A stretch of DNA of 64,000 nucleotides from Vibrio parahaemolyticus (lineage in GTDB: Bacteria > Pseudomonadota > Gammaproteobacteria > Enterobacterales > Vibrionaceae): assembly GCF_900460535.1 (NCBI RefSeq), contig NZ_UHIL01000001.1:2046001-2110000 (forward strand), read 5' to 3'. The notes under the pieces were generated by a model that saw nothing but the letters and a program-made list of their open reading frames with translations, was not told where the DNA came from and did not search any database. Shown piece by piece: positions 1-8,742 of this stretch. The position numbers and the translations under genes are program-made. Position 1 is the stretch's first letter. The number at the start of each line of letters is the position of its first letter.

Positions 1-69
1 TTCCCTTTGTGACAATCCATGTTTTTTACGTAACTGAACAATATTTTTACCAATCTCATGATTGTCCAT
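1..69 (-). CDS. puuR: PuuR-like HTH transcriptional regulator, 5' end only
   Basis: Minus-strand reading from ATG at 69 gives an N-terminus with KNIVQLRKKHGLSQRE, the start of an XRE-type helix-turn-helix, running off the left edge. It begins 18 bp after the puuD stop, with a GGAG ribosome site about 10 bases upstream. In enterobacteria puuD is followed by puuR, a repressor of putrescine utilisation, and the same order here supports the call. Only 23 residues are visible. Confidence 0.6.
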   Translation of the reverse strand, partial: MDNHEIGKNIVQLRKKHGLSQRE

Positions 70-87
70 TCATGCAGCTCCAAACGT

Positions 88-834
88 TTAACGAGAGGCT
101 GCCATCATAAATTCATTGAATAAAATTTGAGAGAAATGATTGTTTTTTGCTTTCCATTCTGGGTGCCACTGCACGCCAACGAAAAATTTTTGTTGCGGAA
201 GACTAAATGCTTCTACTAGGCCATCCGGGGCTTTAGCTTCAACTTGCAGTTCAGGAGCAAGCTGATCGACGCCTTGATTGTGCAGCGTGTTCACTTCAAA
301 AAAGGTGGTATTTTCCCAGTAATTTTGTACCAACCATTGTTCAAACAAACTCTGCTTTTGCACTAATACCGCATGAGCGGGCGCGTATTTTTGTTCGAAA
401 TCTTCAACAGTCGCTTCGCGATGATCATTAAAGCCTGAGTCGTGAACGGCTGGGTTTAATGAGCCGCCTAGTGCAACATTCATCTCTTGGAAACCGCGAC
501 AGATACCAAGGCACGGAATGTTTTGGTCTACCGCGTGACGAATTAACGTCAGTGATAGTTCATCACGCGCTTCATCTTTATGGCTTTCTTCATGTGTTGC
601 ATTGTATCGATGCGGAGCAACATTCGAATGACTACCAGGAAATAGGAAGCCATCACACATGTCTAATATGGTGGCTACGTCGTCTCCCGACATTTCTGGA
701 GCTAACATAATCGGTAGCCCTCCAAAATCCTTAACGGCGCGTAAGTAAAAGTCGTTGACCGCTTGTATCTGATAGCCACCTAACTCTTTAGTGCAGCTAA
801 CCACACCAATGATGGGTTTGCGTGTTCCTGACAT
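88..834 (-). CDS. puuD: Gamma-glutamyl-gamma-aminobutyrate hydrolase (class I glutamine amidotransferase family)
   Basis: A 248-residue cytoplasmic hydrolase expected to release GABA from gamma-glutamyl-GABA, the last step of the Puu putrescine pathway. The peptidase C26 / class I amidotransferase signature is complete: nucleophile Cys112 in CLGICRGFQ, and His224 with Glu226 in VQWHPEW. Start is ATG at 834 with GGAA eight bases upstream. It diverges from puuA across a 340-bp intergenic region and is followed closely by a puuR-like gene. A broader-specificity amidotransferase of the same family is possible, but the puuA neighbour favours PuuD. Confidence 0.85.
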   Translation of the reverse strand: MSGTRKPIIGVVSCTKELGGYQIQAVNDFYLRAVKDFGGLPIMLAPEMSGDDVATILDMCDGFLFPGSHSNVAPHRYNATHEESHKDEARDELSLTLIRHAVDQNIPCLGICRGFQEMNVALGGSLNPAVHDSGFNDHREATVEDFEQKYAPAHAVLVQKQSLFEQWLVQNYWENTTFFEVNTLHNQGVDQLAPELQVEAKAPDGLVEAFSLPQQKFFVGVQWHPEWKAKNNHFSQILFNEFMMAASR

Positions 835-1174
835 GATATTTCCGTGTTCGATTTATTTAACATTCACCCTACAAACCATGTACAAAATTATCAACACGGA
901 TATTCGTTATTATCGTCACAACGTGATCTAACGCACTATTTAGGCCACTAAATTGAATATTTATGCTCATTATATTGAACAAAACAAAACCAACTGTTAC
1001 AAAATAGTTAACAAAAAGACATAAAAACCAGCCGTTAAACACCAAAAGCACAGTATAAGTGCATGTTTAAATTAAAAATAACCTGAAAAACAAACAATTT
1101 AATTAAAACGCTGTAATTTATTTGTTAATTTGGTTGTTTCTAATTTCTACTCGTCAGGCTATTTGGAGAAGAAA
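835..1174. promoter_or_regulatory. Divergent puuD/puuA promoter region with candidate PuuR operator
   Basis: AT-rich 340-bp region between divergent genes. At about 969-981 the sequence ATTATATTGAACA resembles the asymmetric operator described for E. coli PuuR (TATAATGAACA core), and a PuuR-like gene sits at the left edge. This single site is suggestive only. No unambiguous -35/-10 pairs were identified. Confidence 0.4.
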
Positions 1175-2518
1175 ATGGAATCGTATCTACAGGAAGTACA
1201 AAATTTTAAACAAAAATGGCCCAATATAGAGTTTATCGACCTTATCTTTACCGATATCAATGCCACTCCAAGAGGAAAGCGCATCCCGATAGACGCACTA
1301 GAGAAGCTTGATAAAGGGGTAGCACTCCCCCTCTCGACCATCACCCTCGATACTAAAGGTAACGTCGTTGAAACTGCGGGCTTGGGCGAAGATCTCGGAG
1401 AGCCAGATCACCTCTGTTACCCAATCAGCGGAACCTTGATGCCAACGGCAAAGGAACAAGTTGGCCAACTACTGCTTAGTATGATGGATGAAACCGGGCA
1501 ACACCCTAACCCACTGTTCATCCGCAACATTCTCGCGTCTATGTTGCAAACGCTGCATACCAAAGATCAGTACCCATGTGTCGCGCTAGAGCTAGAATTC
1601 TATTTAATCGACAAAACTCGTGGGGAAAATGGCGAACCATTAACGGCAATTAATCCAACGAAGAAAACACGAGAAAAAGACACCGAGGTTTACGACCTTG
1701 ATGGATTAGATGACTACGCGGATTTCTTGACCGATCTTAATCGAATCGCATTAGAACAAGGTTTGAATACGTCCGGCGCTCTTTCTGAGTCTGCACCGGG
1801 ACAGTTCGAAATCAACTTCAACCATTCCAAAGACGTACTGCGAGCGTGTGATGAAATCATCATTGCAAAACGTTTGATTCGCCAAGTGGCTCACCAGCAC
1901 GGGTTTGATGCAACATTTATGGCGAAACCTTTTGGTGAACAAGCGGGTAATGGCATGCACATTCACCTCAGCTTGGTTGATAAAGATGGTAACAACCACT
2001 TTAGTCAAACCGATGGTCAAGCTAGCCCCTTCTTCTATCAAACCATGGCAGCCATGTTGTCACAAACCTCCGATGCCATGGGTTTGATTTGTCCGAACGT
2101 TAACTCCTTCCGCCGCTTTTTACCGGGTGCATATGTGCCAACAAAAGCTGACTGGGGAGAAAACCACCGAGGCGTGGCGCTGCGCGTGCCGATTAGCGAC
2201 AGTAAAAACCGTCGTATTGAGCATCGTATCGCTGGCGCTGACGTTAACCCTTACATTCTCGCTGCAGTAGTACTTTCCGCAGTATTAGCGAGTGATAACT
2301 ACACCAAAGACCAATGTCCGCCAACCTTAAGTGACGATGCTGTTGAACTGCCGCTGCGTATGTCAGAAGCGCTAGAGCGACTGGAGCACAGCGAGTTAGC
2401 TCAATACATCTCACAAGACTTTATTGACTTGTATCTAGCTTGCAAGCGGAGTGAACTCGCAGAATTTGAGCGAGCGATTACTCCATTGGAAATCGACTGG
2501 ATGTTGCACTCGGCATAA
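1175..2518 (+). CDS. puuA: Gamma-glutamylputrescine synthetase (glutamine synthetase family)
   Basis: A 447-residue glutamine-synthetase-fold enzyme that ligates glutamate to putrescine with ATP, the entry step of the Puu pathway. Visible family blocks are LTDINATPRGKRIP-like N-terminal text (here FTDINATPRGKRIP), ALELEFYL (metal ligands), ESAPGQFEIN, FMAKPF...NGMHIHLS, and RVAGAD-like text (HRIAGADVNPY). It aligns throughout with E. coli PuuA as I know it. The frame opens with a TTG at 1130, but ATG 1175 has GGAG seven bases upstream and gives the expected N-terminus. Only 18 bp separate it from the antiporter gene, suggesting one operon. Confidence 0.88.
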   Translation: MESYLQEVQNFKQKWPNIEFIDLIFTDINATPRGKRIPIDALEKLDKGVALPLSTITLDTKGNVVETAGLGEDLGEPDHLCYPISGTLMPTAKEQVGQLLLSMMDETGQHPNPLFIRNILASMLQTLHTKDQYPCVALELEFYLIDKTRGENGEPLTAINPTKKTREKDTEVYDLDGLDDYADFLTDLNRIALEQGLNTSGALSESAPGQFEINFNHSKDVLRACDEIIIAKRLIRQVAHQHGFDATFMAKPFGEQAGNGMHIHLSLVDKDGNNHFSQTDGQASPFFYQTMAAMLSQTSDAMGLICPNVNSFRRFLPGAYVPTKADWGENHRGVALRVPISDSKNRRIEHRIAGADVNPYILAAVVLSAVLASDNYTKDQCPPTLSDDAVELPLRMSEALERLEHSELAQYISQDFIDLYLACKRSELAEFERAITPLEIDWMLHSA

Positions 2519-2536
2519 ACAAAGGAAATGCACTTT

Positions 2537-4012
2537 ATGACAACGCAAACCAAGGCGCTGGATGCGCCGCTTAAAATCAATACTCAACATATTATTGTTT
2601 CTTTAATCTCAGTTGCGACGTTTATCTTTTTTACCACAATCGGATTAAATCATGAGGAAGGCGAAGCCTACGGATGGATGAGTCTTCTGCCAACCGCGTT
2701 GGTTTTGGTCTTTGCCCTCACGACACACCGAACTGTGGAAGCCCTTTTTAGTGGCGCAATTGCTGGGGTACTTTTGCTTAATCCAACCGAAGCGGTCGAG
2801 CAAATTGTTGATATTTCGATGAGTGTAATGATGGATGAAACCATCGCATGGATCATTCTCGTATGTGGTTTGATGGGCGGTTTGATTGCCGTATTGGAGA
2901 AAGGCGGCAGTATTTTGAGCTTCTCCGATATGCTTGTCACCAAGGTTAAAAGCCGCAAGCAATCGATGTTGATGACATTTGCTCTGGGTATCCTGATCTT
3001 TATTGATGACTACTTAAACGCAATTGCAATTTCATCATCGATGAAAAAAGTCACTGACGGCTATCAAATCTCTCGTGAAAAACTTTCTTACTTAGTCGAC
3101 TCTACTGCTGCGCCTATCTGTATCCTTGTGCCAATTTCCACTTGGGCGATTTTCTTTAGCTCGCTGCTAGAAGCAAACGGCGTCGCAGAAGCAGGCCAAG
3201 GTATTCAGACGTACATGCAAGCAATTCCTTACATGGCTTACGGCTGGGTAACTTTGGTGATTGTTCTGCTGGTTGCGATGGAAAAAATTCCTGACCTCGG
3301 CGCAATGAAAAAAGCAGAAGAGCGAGCGAAGAATGGTCAAGTTCGTCCAGACGGCGCAACCGATGTGGACTTTGGTTCTGAAGTTTCTGCGCACACCAAT
3401 CCGACAATGGGTCTGATCAACTTCCTTTTACCGATGATCGTCCTCGTTGCTGCCAGCTGGTACTTTGGTATCGACCTACTGGCGGGGGTTTTCGTCGCGC
3501 TGATCTTCACCATTAGCTTCTACGGCGCACAAAAACTGATTTCGATGAACGATATGTTCGAAGCTGTTTATGATGGCATTAAAGTCATGCTACTGCCGCT
3601 TGCAACCGTAATTGGCGGCTTCATGCTGAAATCCGTCAATGACTCGCTAGGTGTCACGCAATACGTGATTGAGACCGTAAGCCCTTACTTATCGGCGTCT
3701 TACTTCCCTGCGATTATCTTTATGATTACTGGTGCGTTGGTCTTTGCTACTGCATCTTCTTGGGGAACATTCGCGGTAGCGATGCCAATCGTTCTGCCTT
3801 TGGGTGAACAGCTTGGCGTGCCACTACACTTAACCGTTGCGGCTCTACTTTCGGCATCAGCGGCCGGTAGCCACTCTTGTTTCTTTAGTGACTCTACCGT
3901 GTTGTCTGCACAAGGCTCTGGTTGTACATCCATGCAACACGCGACGACACAGTTCCCTTATGCGCTGATTGGTATTGTTGCAACCGCGATTTTCTTCTTC
4001 ATCATCGGTTAA
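2537..4012 (+). CDS. NhaC-family Na+/H+ antiporter-like membrane transporter
   Basis: About 491 residues with roughly a dozen hydrophobic segments and the NhaC/ion-transporter-family sequence FIDDYLNAIAI near residue 160. These proteins are inner-membrane secondary transporters; substrates range from Na+/H+ to organic ions. The position directly behind puuA suggests a role connected with amine metabolism, which is inference. I chose ATG 2537 because AAAGGA at 2521-2526 lies ten bases upstream; ATG 2528 is too close to it. A strong terminator follows. Confidence 0.75.
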   Translation: MTTQTKALDAPLKINTQHIIVSLISVATFIFFTTIGLNHEEGEAYGWMSLLPTALVLVFALTTHRTVEALFSGAIAGVLLLNPTEAVEQIVDISMSVMMDETIAWIILVCGLMGGLIAVLEKGGSILSFSDMLVTKVKSRKQSMLMTFALGILIFIDDYLNAIAISSSMKKVTDGYQISREKLSYLVDSTAAPICILVPISTWAIFFSSLLEANGVAEAGQGIQTYMQAIPYMAYGWVTLVIVLLVAMEKIPDLGAMKKAEERAKNGQVRPDGATDVDFGSEVSAHTNPTMGLINFLLPMIVLVAASWYFGIDLLAGVFVALIFTISFYGAQKLISMNDMFEAVYDGIKVMLLPLATVIGGFMLKSVNDSLGVTQYVIETVSPYLSASYFPAIIFMITGALVFATASSWGTFAVAMPIVLPLGEQLGVPLHLTVAALLSASAAGSHSCFFSDSTVLSAQGSGCTSMQHATTQFPYALIGIVATAIFFFIIG

Positions 4013-4029
4013 GATTAGCCCTAAAAGCA

Positions 4030-4060
4030 AAGCCCTGCTCACCAATGAGCAGGGCTTTTT
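4030..4060 (+). terminator. Rho-independent terminator after the puuA-antiporter operon
   Basis: A 12-bp GC-rich inverted repeat (AAGCCCTGCTCA / TGAGCAGGGCTT) with a short loop, followed by a T run, 18 bp after the antiporter stop. Confidence 0.9.
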
Positions 4061-4102
4061 AGTTTGGCGAAACATCCGAAGTGGAAACAGGCAGAATCTC
4101 AA

Positions 4103-4564
4103 CTAAACCTGCACCGCTTTAATATGCTTGATGATACTGGCGTAAAGTAAGGCATACCAAACGATGAATGGCAGAACATCGACGGACGAGCTCACCACAA
4201 TGCCATCCTCAGGCATCACCGTCATGTAGTAGGCAAGCAAAAATACAGATATCGGAATCAATAACGTACAAAACCGCACTGACACAACAAAGCTAATACT
4301 AAAGTAACGCCCAAGGAAATCCGTACCATGTTCGGAACCATTGGCCTTATACGCCCAGTACGTACCAAACAAGACAATCAGAATATAAGACACAGATTCG
4401 ACAGCATCCCATACATTTTGTGGTTCGAGTGGCGAGATGGAAATAAGCTCAATACCAATAGTCACAAACGCTATGCTTAAAAACATATACAAGAACTTAT
4501 CTTTTTCCGACAGTTTGTTGGCTCGAATATCGTTCTTCAGACTTTGTACATCCCAAAAATACAT
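4103..4564 (-). CDS. Small integral membrane protein, unknown function
   Basis: A 153-residue protein with four likely transmembrane helices (around residues 28-45, 60-77, 93-113 and 125-145) and a charged cytoplasmic N-terminus. No family recognised. ATG 4564 is preferred over the upstream in-frame start because AGGAG lies six bases before it. It faces the puu operon tail to tail, sharing the terminator region, and is transcribed away from the DUF3291 gene. Confidence 0.65.
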   Translation of the reverse strand: MYFWDVQSLKNDIRANKLSEKDKFLYMFLSIAFVTIGIELISISPLEPQNVWDAVESVSYILIVLFGTYWAYKANGSEHGTDFLGRYFSISFVVSVRFCTLLIPISVFLLAYYMTVMPEDGIVVSSSVDVLPFIVWYALLYASIIKHIKAVQV

Positions 4565-4905
4565 AGCGACTCCTTTAAGTATTGCTCGTCTTGAACTGAA
4601 CACGCCGAGTGATACTTGTACAGTTAATTCATAGTAACTCGAAATATAAATTAAAAATCAAATAGATAGTCAAATCGACTAAAAATACTCTCGCACAAAT
4701 GGGATGGTTTGTCTCTAAGAAATCTCTCGTTATCGGTACCGTCTTGAACTCAACAAGACCAATGTACCAAACCGATTTTTACAACGTAATTGGCAGTCAA
4801 AATCACTAACTTTCTAATTTACCTTTGAAGGCATAAGCAATACATTGCATTATAAGAAGCCGCTTACCGCTATTGCACTAACTTACCGACCAAGGAGGGT
4901 CTGAA
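4565..4905. other. Divergent intergenic region
   Basis: 341 bp, AT-rich, between a minus-strand membrane-protein gene and the plus-strand DUF3291 gene. It presumably holds both promoters. I see no ORF, strong repeat or RNA gene. Confidence 0.5.
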
Positions 4906-5352
4906 ATGAAATTAGCACAGTTAAATATTGCGCTTGCCAAATATCCTCTGGATGCACCTGAAATTAGAGAATTTGTAGACAATTTAGACTTAGTTAATGG
5001 TATTGCTGAAGAGAGTGAAGGCTTTGTTTGGCGTTTAAAAGACGACTCCGGTGATGCCACCAGCATTAAATTGTTTGAAGACCCAAACATGATTGTAAAC
5101 ATGTCTGTCTGGGAAAGTACTGACGCACTCAAAAACTTTATGTTCCGTACTGACCATAGAGATTTCATGCGCCGAAAAAGCGAATGGTTTCATCGATTAA
5201 CAGAAGATAGCTATGTTCTATGGTGGGTTGAAGATGGCCATATACCAACACCACAAGAAGCTTTATTCCGCCTTCAACATTTGCGCGATAACGGAGATAC
5301 GCCCTTTGCTTTCACATTTAAAACTAACTTTACAGAAGCAGATCTTACGTGA
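4906..5352 (+). CDS. DUF3291 domain protein
   Basis: A 148-residue soluble protein with the DUF3291 pattern: start LAQLNIAL, the SVWES segment, the FMFRTDHRDFMRRKSEWF block and the LWWVEDGHIPTPQEALFRL block. Related in fold to dimeric alpha-beta-barrel proteins; biochemical role unknown. ATG 4906 has a strong AAGGAGG site. This is the last gene before the cassette array. It has no attC of its own immediately downstream in the usual cassette sense and runs opposite to most cassettes, so I treat it as chromosomal. Confidence 0.75.
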   Translation: MKLAQLNIALAKYPLDAPEIREFVDNLDLVNGIAEESEGFVWRLKDDSGDATSIKLFEDPNMIVNMSVWESTDALKNFMFRTDHRDFMRRKSEWFHRLTEDSYVLWWVEDGHIPTPQEALFRLQHLRDNGDTPFAFTFKTNFTEADLT

Positions 5353-5590
5353 GCTATGCGCTGGTTAAATCGCTAAGTTGTATAAAGCACCGATATGACA
5401 TGCCTCACCCCATCATTGGAGTTGTGCACTTCAAGGGAAATTGTAACTGACTCAAAAGGATAAAGTTTGATAGTAGGAGCCTATTTTTCAAGACTTACCC
5501 ATTCAGCGACTAGGTATATCACCGTCAGCAACTGAAATAGACTCTGGTAGTTGCTTATATTTTGTTCCATGATAATTACCATTTTGTTCT
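5353..5590. other. Boundary region between chromosome and distal end of cassette array
   Basis: 238 bp without a convincing ORF, lying between the DUF3291 gene and the leftmost attC. It is taken as the outer boundary of the array because no attC is seen to its left. Confidence 0.5.
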
Positions 5591-5711
5591 AACGCCGCAT
5601 TAAGGTGTGAGCAACGCTACCACAAAACTTAACCATACCACCATAAACACAAAACCCAACGATGAAATGAAAAATGCCAAGCGTTGAGAATCACTCTTAA
5701 ATGCCTTGTTA
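5591..5711 (-). repeat. attC site 1 (distal end of array)
   Basis: 121-bp integron recombination site. On the minus strand it runs TAACAAGG...GGCGTT; outer stem GCATT/AATGC. Leftmost attC seen. Confidence 0.9.
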
Positions 5712-5719
5712 TACACGCT

Positions 5720-6052
5720 CTAAAGGCTTGACTCGTAATACTTAACCATTTCGTCTTGGCTAATCGCGTTACTTTCTAAGTTTTGTTGATCTTTAAAGAT
5801 TTGCGCCAAAGAAGAATGAATTGAACGATTTACTTTATAGTCATCAGACCAAAGCTTCCCTCCCATCACTGCTTTAGCACAGTGAAAATACATACTTTCT
5901 ATCACTATTTTGATAACAAGTTGGAGTCAGTATGAATACTCGCTGTTCCTTTGATGCGAACTACTTCATCAATACCATTAACCATCAACAACAGCCCTAC
6001 TTTTGGGTTACTGATAATATTTTTAAGGCCATCTATTCGATTATTCCCCGAG
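5720..6052 (-). pseudogene. Broken pyridoxamine 5'-phosphate-oxidase-like (PPOX) flavoprotein gene
   Basis: Two minus-strand reading frames carry consecutive parts of an FMN-dependent PPOX-type protein. The first has DHSGNNRIDGLKNIISNPKVGLLLMVNGIDEVVRIKGTAS-like core text (about 6050-5908); the second has FHCAKAVMGGKLW and the C-terminus (5905-5720). The stretch normally joining them is missing and a stop intervenes, so there is an internal deletion. The N-terminal third is absent, cut off by the IS3-family element at 6053. It belongs to the cassette ending at attC 1. Confidence 0.75.
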
Positions 6053-6082
6053 TGATCTGCTCCAGCCAGACTGGACACTTCA

Positions 6083-6934
6083 TTAAGCGACATTTTTCTG
6101 TTCAAAGTTAACTGGGCTTAGATACCCAAGAGCACTGTGCCTTCTCGTCCGATTATAATCAACCTCAATGTACTCGAAGACTGTTTGGCGCATCTCATCT
6201 CTGGTCATGATCGGTTCGTACTGGATCGCTTCAACCTTCATCGAATGGAAGAAGCTCTCAACACACGCATTATCCCAGCAGTTTCCTTTTCTAGTCATAC
6301 TTTGCTTTAGATTATAAGCAGTTATGAGGTCTCGATAATCTTTCGAGCAATACTGGCTACCTCTATCTCTATGAAGAATAACCTGCTCAGGGAACCCTCG
6401 ACGGAACAAAGCCATTGATAATGCATCGCAGACCAGTGTTGCCATCATCTTCGTATCCATTGACCAACCAATTACTTGCCGTGAGTAAAGGTCAATGATC
6501 ACAGCCAAATACAACCAACCTTCACTTGTGGCAAGATACGTGATATCGCCCGCCCATTTTTGATTCGGAGCCGTTGCAGTAAAGTCCTGAGCTAGCAAGT
6601 TCGGAGCTACAGGCATCTTACGCTTGCTGTCCGTTGTACACTTAAACTTGCGTGCCGCTTTCGGCGTTAAATCCTGACGCTTCATGCTGGCTGCAATGGT
6701 TTTAACATTATGGCTATTACCGTTCTCAGCGAGTTCTTTCTGGATACGTCTTGAACCATCTCGACCTTTACTGTTGTCAAAAGCATCTTTGACCTTTGTA
6801 TCAAGCTCTTGACGAATTGTCTCGCGCTGGACGGCCTTGTGACGATGCTTAATCCAATAATAAAACCCACTTCGAGAAACCCTGAACACCTTAGCCATAC
6901 GGACAACACTGAAGCACAGCAGGTGTTCGAGCAT
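6083..6934 (-). CDS. IS3-family transposase OrfB (DDE integrase core)
   Basis: 283 residues with the rve/DDE core: first Asp in WAGDITYL, second Asp in HRDRGSQY, and Glu in NACVESFFHSMKVE, ending in the usual RRHSALGYLSP motif. The frame stays open upstream of ATG 6934 into the end of orfA, with OrfB-like residues. The active product is therefore probably an OrfAB fusion made by -1 frameshifting near the A run at about 6958-6963. It looks intact. The stop lies close to the left inverted repeat. Confidence 0.92.
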   Translation of the reverse strand: MLEHLLCFSVVRMAKVFRVSRSGFYYWIKHRHKAVQRETIRQELDTKVKDAFDNSKGRDGSRRIQKELAENGNSHNVKTIAASMKRQDLTPKAARKFKCTTDSKRKMPVAPNLLAQDFTATAPNQKWAGDITYLATSEGWLYLAVIIDLYSRQVIGWSMDTKMMATLVCDALSMALFRRGFPEQVILHRDRGSQYCSKDYRDLITAYNLKQSMTRKGNCWDNACVESFFHSMKVEAIQYEPIMTRDEMRQTVFEYIEVDYNRTRRHSALGYLSPVNFEQKNVA

Positions 6935-6948
6935 AAATTCATAGCAAT

Positions 6949-7233
6949 CTATTTTAGATTTTTCGCGAAGTAGGTGGCGGCCTTTTTTACGATATCTAGC
7001 TCTTCTGCTTGTTCTGCTAACTGCCTTTTGAGCTTGGCTACTTCAGAGGCTAGCTCTTGCTCTCGCTGACTGGTCGTGGTGTCTTTCTTTACAGCCTTAC
7101 GCCAACCGTAGATCTGAGATTCATGCAAGGAGAGCTGTCTTGCTGCCGCAACCACTCCCACTTTCTCTGCTAGCTTCAGGGCTTCGGCTTTAAATTCAGG
7201 AGAATGGATAATACGTTTCTTTTTGTTTGTCAT
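6949..7233 (-). CDS. IS3-family transposase OrfA (HTH protein)
   Basis: 94 residues: an HTH_8-type domain (SPEFKAEALKLAEKVGVVAAARQLSL, then IYGWRK) and a C-terminal leucine-zipper-like coiled coil ending KKAATYFAKN, standard for OrfA. ATG 7233 has GAGGTG upstream. It overlaps the orfB frame at its 3' end. Confidence 0.92.
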   Translation of the reverse strand: MTNKKKRIIHSPEFKAEALKLAEKVGVVAAARQLSLHESQIYGWRKAVKKDTTTSQREQELASEVAKLKRQLAEQAEELDIVKKAATYFAKNLK

Positions 7234-7295
7234 GGTTCACCTCGTTAGTGATTGTACTCACTTAACTCGGTGTCCAAAACTGGTGGTGCGGATCA

Positions 7296-7737
7296 CTTTG
7301 AAAACACCAAGCTTTATGTACATTCATACACTCAAATCAGGCGTAGTCTCAAAGCGACTACTCAATGAAACCACTTGGAACAACCAACGTCGCAAAAAAC
7401 GAACTCACAATACCAAAAAGCCCGTTTGGAAAACCAATCTCACAATGCGGACTTTCAACAAAGTCACTGAAACCACGTAAAACTTACCACACCAGAGAAA
7501 GCATCCTTTCAGCAAGCAAATCAGCTTTTAAAACGACAAATTCAAAGAGCAAGGTTTCAGCAAGAAAGTACGACTCAGTTGCCCCAAAAGTCCCAGCGCC
7601 AAAGAACAAGTCAACGAGTGCAATGCGATTTTTGCTGAGCTAGTTAACGGTGAGACCGAACGCCGATATGACAAATTTAACTTTGCGCTTTTACCGCTAG
7701 ATCTTGCGATATTGCTGCGTTTATCCTCTTGCCAACT
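7296..7737 (-). repeat. Family A non-coding cassette, remnant next to IS
   Basis: About 440 bp. The left part (7310-7480) matches the conserved AATCAGGCG...CACTTGGAAC segment of the other family A cassettes, but the usual left terminus is missing, replaced by the IS end. Two overlapping plus-strand ORFs here are not supported by ribosome sites or codon pattern. The cassette ends at GCCAAC before attC 2. Confidence 0.6.
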
Positions 7738-7857
7738 AACACCGCGTTAAGTAGTGAGAGACGCCTGCACCTAACCTAAACCATTACACCTTAAACACAA
7801 AACTCAATTTGAACTGAGAATGCCACGCGTTGCGAATCTGCCTTAAACGCTTTGTTA
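7738..7857 (-). repeat. attC site 2
   Basis: 120 bp; outer stem GCGTT/AACGC. The terminal box reads GGTGTT instead of the usual GGCGTT. Confidence 0.85.
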
Positions 7858-7900
7858 TGGCTAACAACCCACGAATAAACAAAGGAAGTAATCTATTGTT

Positions 7901-8191
7901 TTATAGAAACTTAACACGCTCATCTAAGCACTCATTGGAGCCCATTTCGAATTCGCGGCATATCCAAGGACGATTTTCATAAATTGTGCACATTAGAGTG
8001 TCTCTGTCTAAAGCAGCACACCAACCATCATTTAATCGCATCATTGTTTCACCGCCATACTGATCGCGTACGATGAATTCTTCTGGCACTCCAGTATCCG
8101 AGATAATCATAACTTCAAGACGGCAGCAGCAAGCTTGGCAGTTTGAGCAAGATACATTTGAAGAAGAAGGTGTATTAGTTGGTATAAGCAT
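7901..8191 (-). CDS. YkgJ-family cysteine cluster protein
   Basis: 96 residues with the CxxCxxCC cluster (CSNCQACCCRLE, residues 17-28), a later Cys in CTIY, and the family's YENRPWICREFE block. These proteins are thought to bind Zn or an Fe-S cluster; function unknown. The ATG at 8191 has only a weak ribosome site, so the start is the least certain part. Confidence 0.75.
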   Translation of the reverse strand: MLIPTNTPSSSNVSCSNCQACCCRLEVMIISDTGVPEEFIVRDQYGGETMMRLNDGWCAALDRDTLMCTIYENRPWICREFEMGSNECLDERVKFL

Positions 8192-8280
8192 AAGTAACTA
8201 CAGTTTAGTCAATTGTGTATGATACCGTAAATTTGATGCGAACAACCTTCATTTCTGAGATTGGTTACCTTGTGAGCCAT

Positions 8281-8398
8281 AACGCCTTGTTAAGGTGTGA
8301 GGCGCGCAATACGATACTCCCGCATACCACCTTAATCACTTAAACCAACGCATAGTAAAAATGCCACGCGTGCCGAATCACTCTTAAATTGTTTGTTA
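8281..8398 (-). repeat. attC site 3
   Basis: 118 bp; outer stem TTGTT facing AATTG (imperfect); inner stem GGCGCGC/GCGTGCC. Confidence 0.88.
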
Positions 8399-8457
8399 GT
8401 TGCCCATCTCAAAGCCTAGTGCTAACATTTGTACACACACCAACAAAGGAATACATC

Positions 8458-8742
8458 ATGGACACTAGAATTCAATTTCGTGTTGATGAAGAAACAAAAC
8501 GCCTAGCTCAACAAATGGCTGAGAGCCAAGGTCGCACTCTGAGTGACGCATGCCGTGAACTTACTGAACAACTCGCTGAACAACAAAGAAAAACATTATC
8601 TCACGATGCATGGCTAACTGAACAAGTAAACCTAGCATTTGAGAAGTTTGACTCAGGAAAGTCCGTTTTCGTTGAGCACCAAACTGCTAAATCTCGAATG
8701 GAAGAGCGCAAAGCCAGAATCCGTAATCGAGGTAAGCAATGA
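8458..8742 (+). CDS. Type II antitoxin, RelB/DinJ or ParD-like
   Basis: 94 residues. The N-terminal ribbon-helix-helix pattern (MDTRIQFRVDEETKRLAQQMAESQGRT) is followed by a charged, flexible C-terminus likely to bind the toxin. ATG 8458 has AAAGGA ten bases upstream; the longer frame from 8389 starts inside attC 3. It overlaps the toxin gene by ATGA. It is coded opposite to the usual cassette direction and so needs its own promoter, as is normal for integron TA cassettes, where autoregulation by the complex is expected. Confidence 0.8.
   Translation: MDTRIQFRVDEETKRLAQQMAESQGRTLSDACRELTEQLAEQQRKTLSHDAWLTEQVNLAFEKFDSGKSVFVEHQTAKSRMEERKARIRNRGKQ

Larger units (their letters stand above)
6053..7295 (-). 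mobile_element. IS3-family insertion sequence
   Basis: 1243 bp with imperfect terminal inverted repeats beginning TGATCTGCTCC (left) and TGATCCGCACC (right, complement), both continuing to a TGGACAC block and then TTAAG. It carries overlapping orfA and orfB. The 3-4 bp directly outside the ends do not match, and the two flanks come from different cassettes: a PPOX gene on the left and family A non-coding DNA on the right. This suggests IS-mediated deletion or recombination after insertion. Confidence 0.85.

Noticed and set aside
3156..3407. Minus-strand ORFs inside the NhaC-like gene
   Set aside because: Antisense shadows of a well-supported membrane-protein gene.
6053..7295. Target-site duplication of the IS
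   Set aside because: The bases outside the two ends (GAG and CTT) do not match, so none is claimed.
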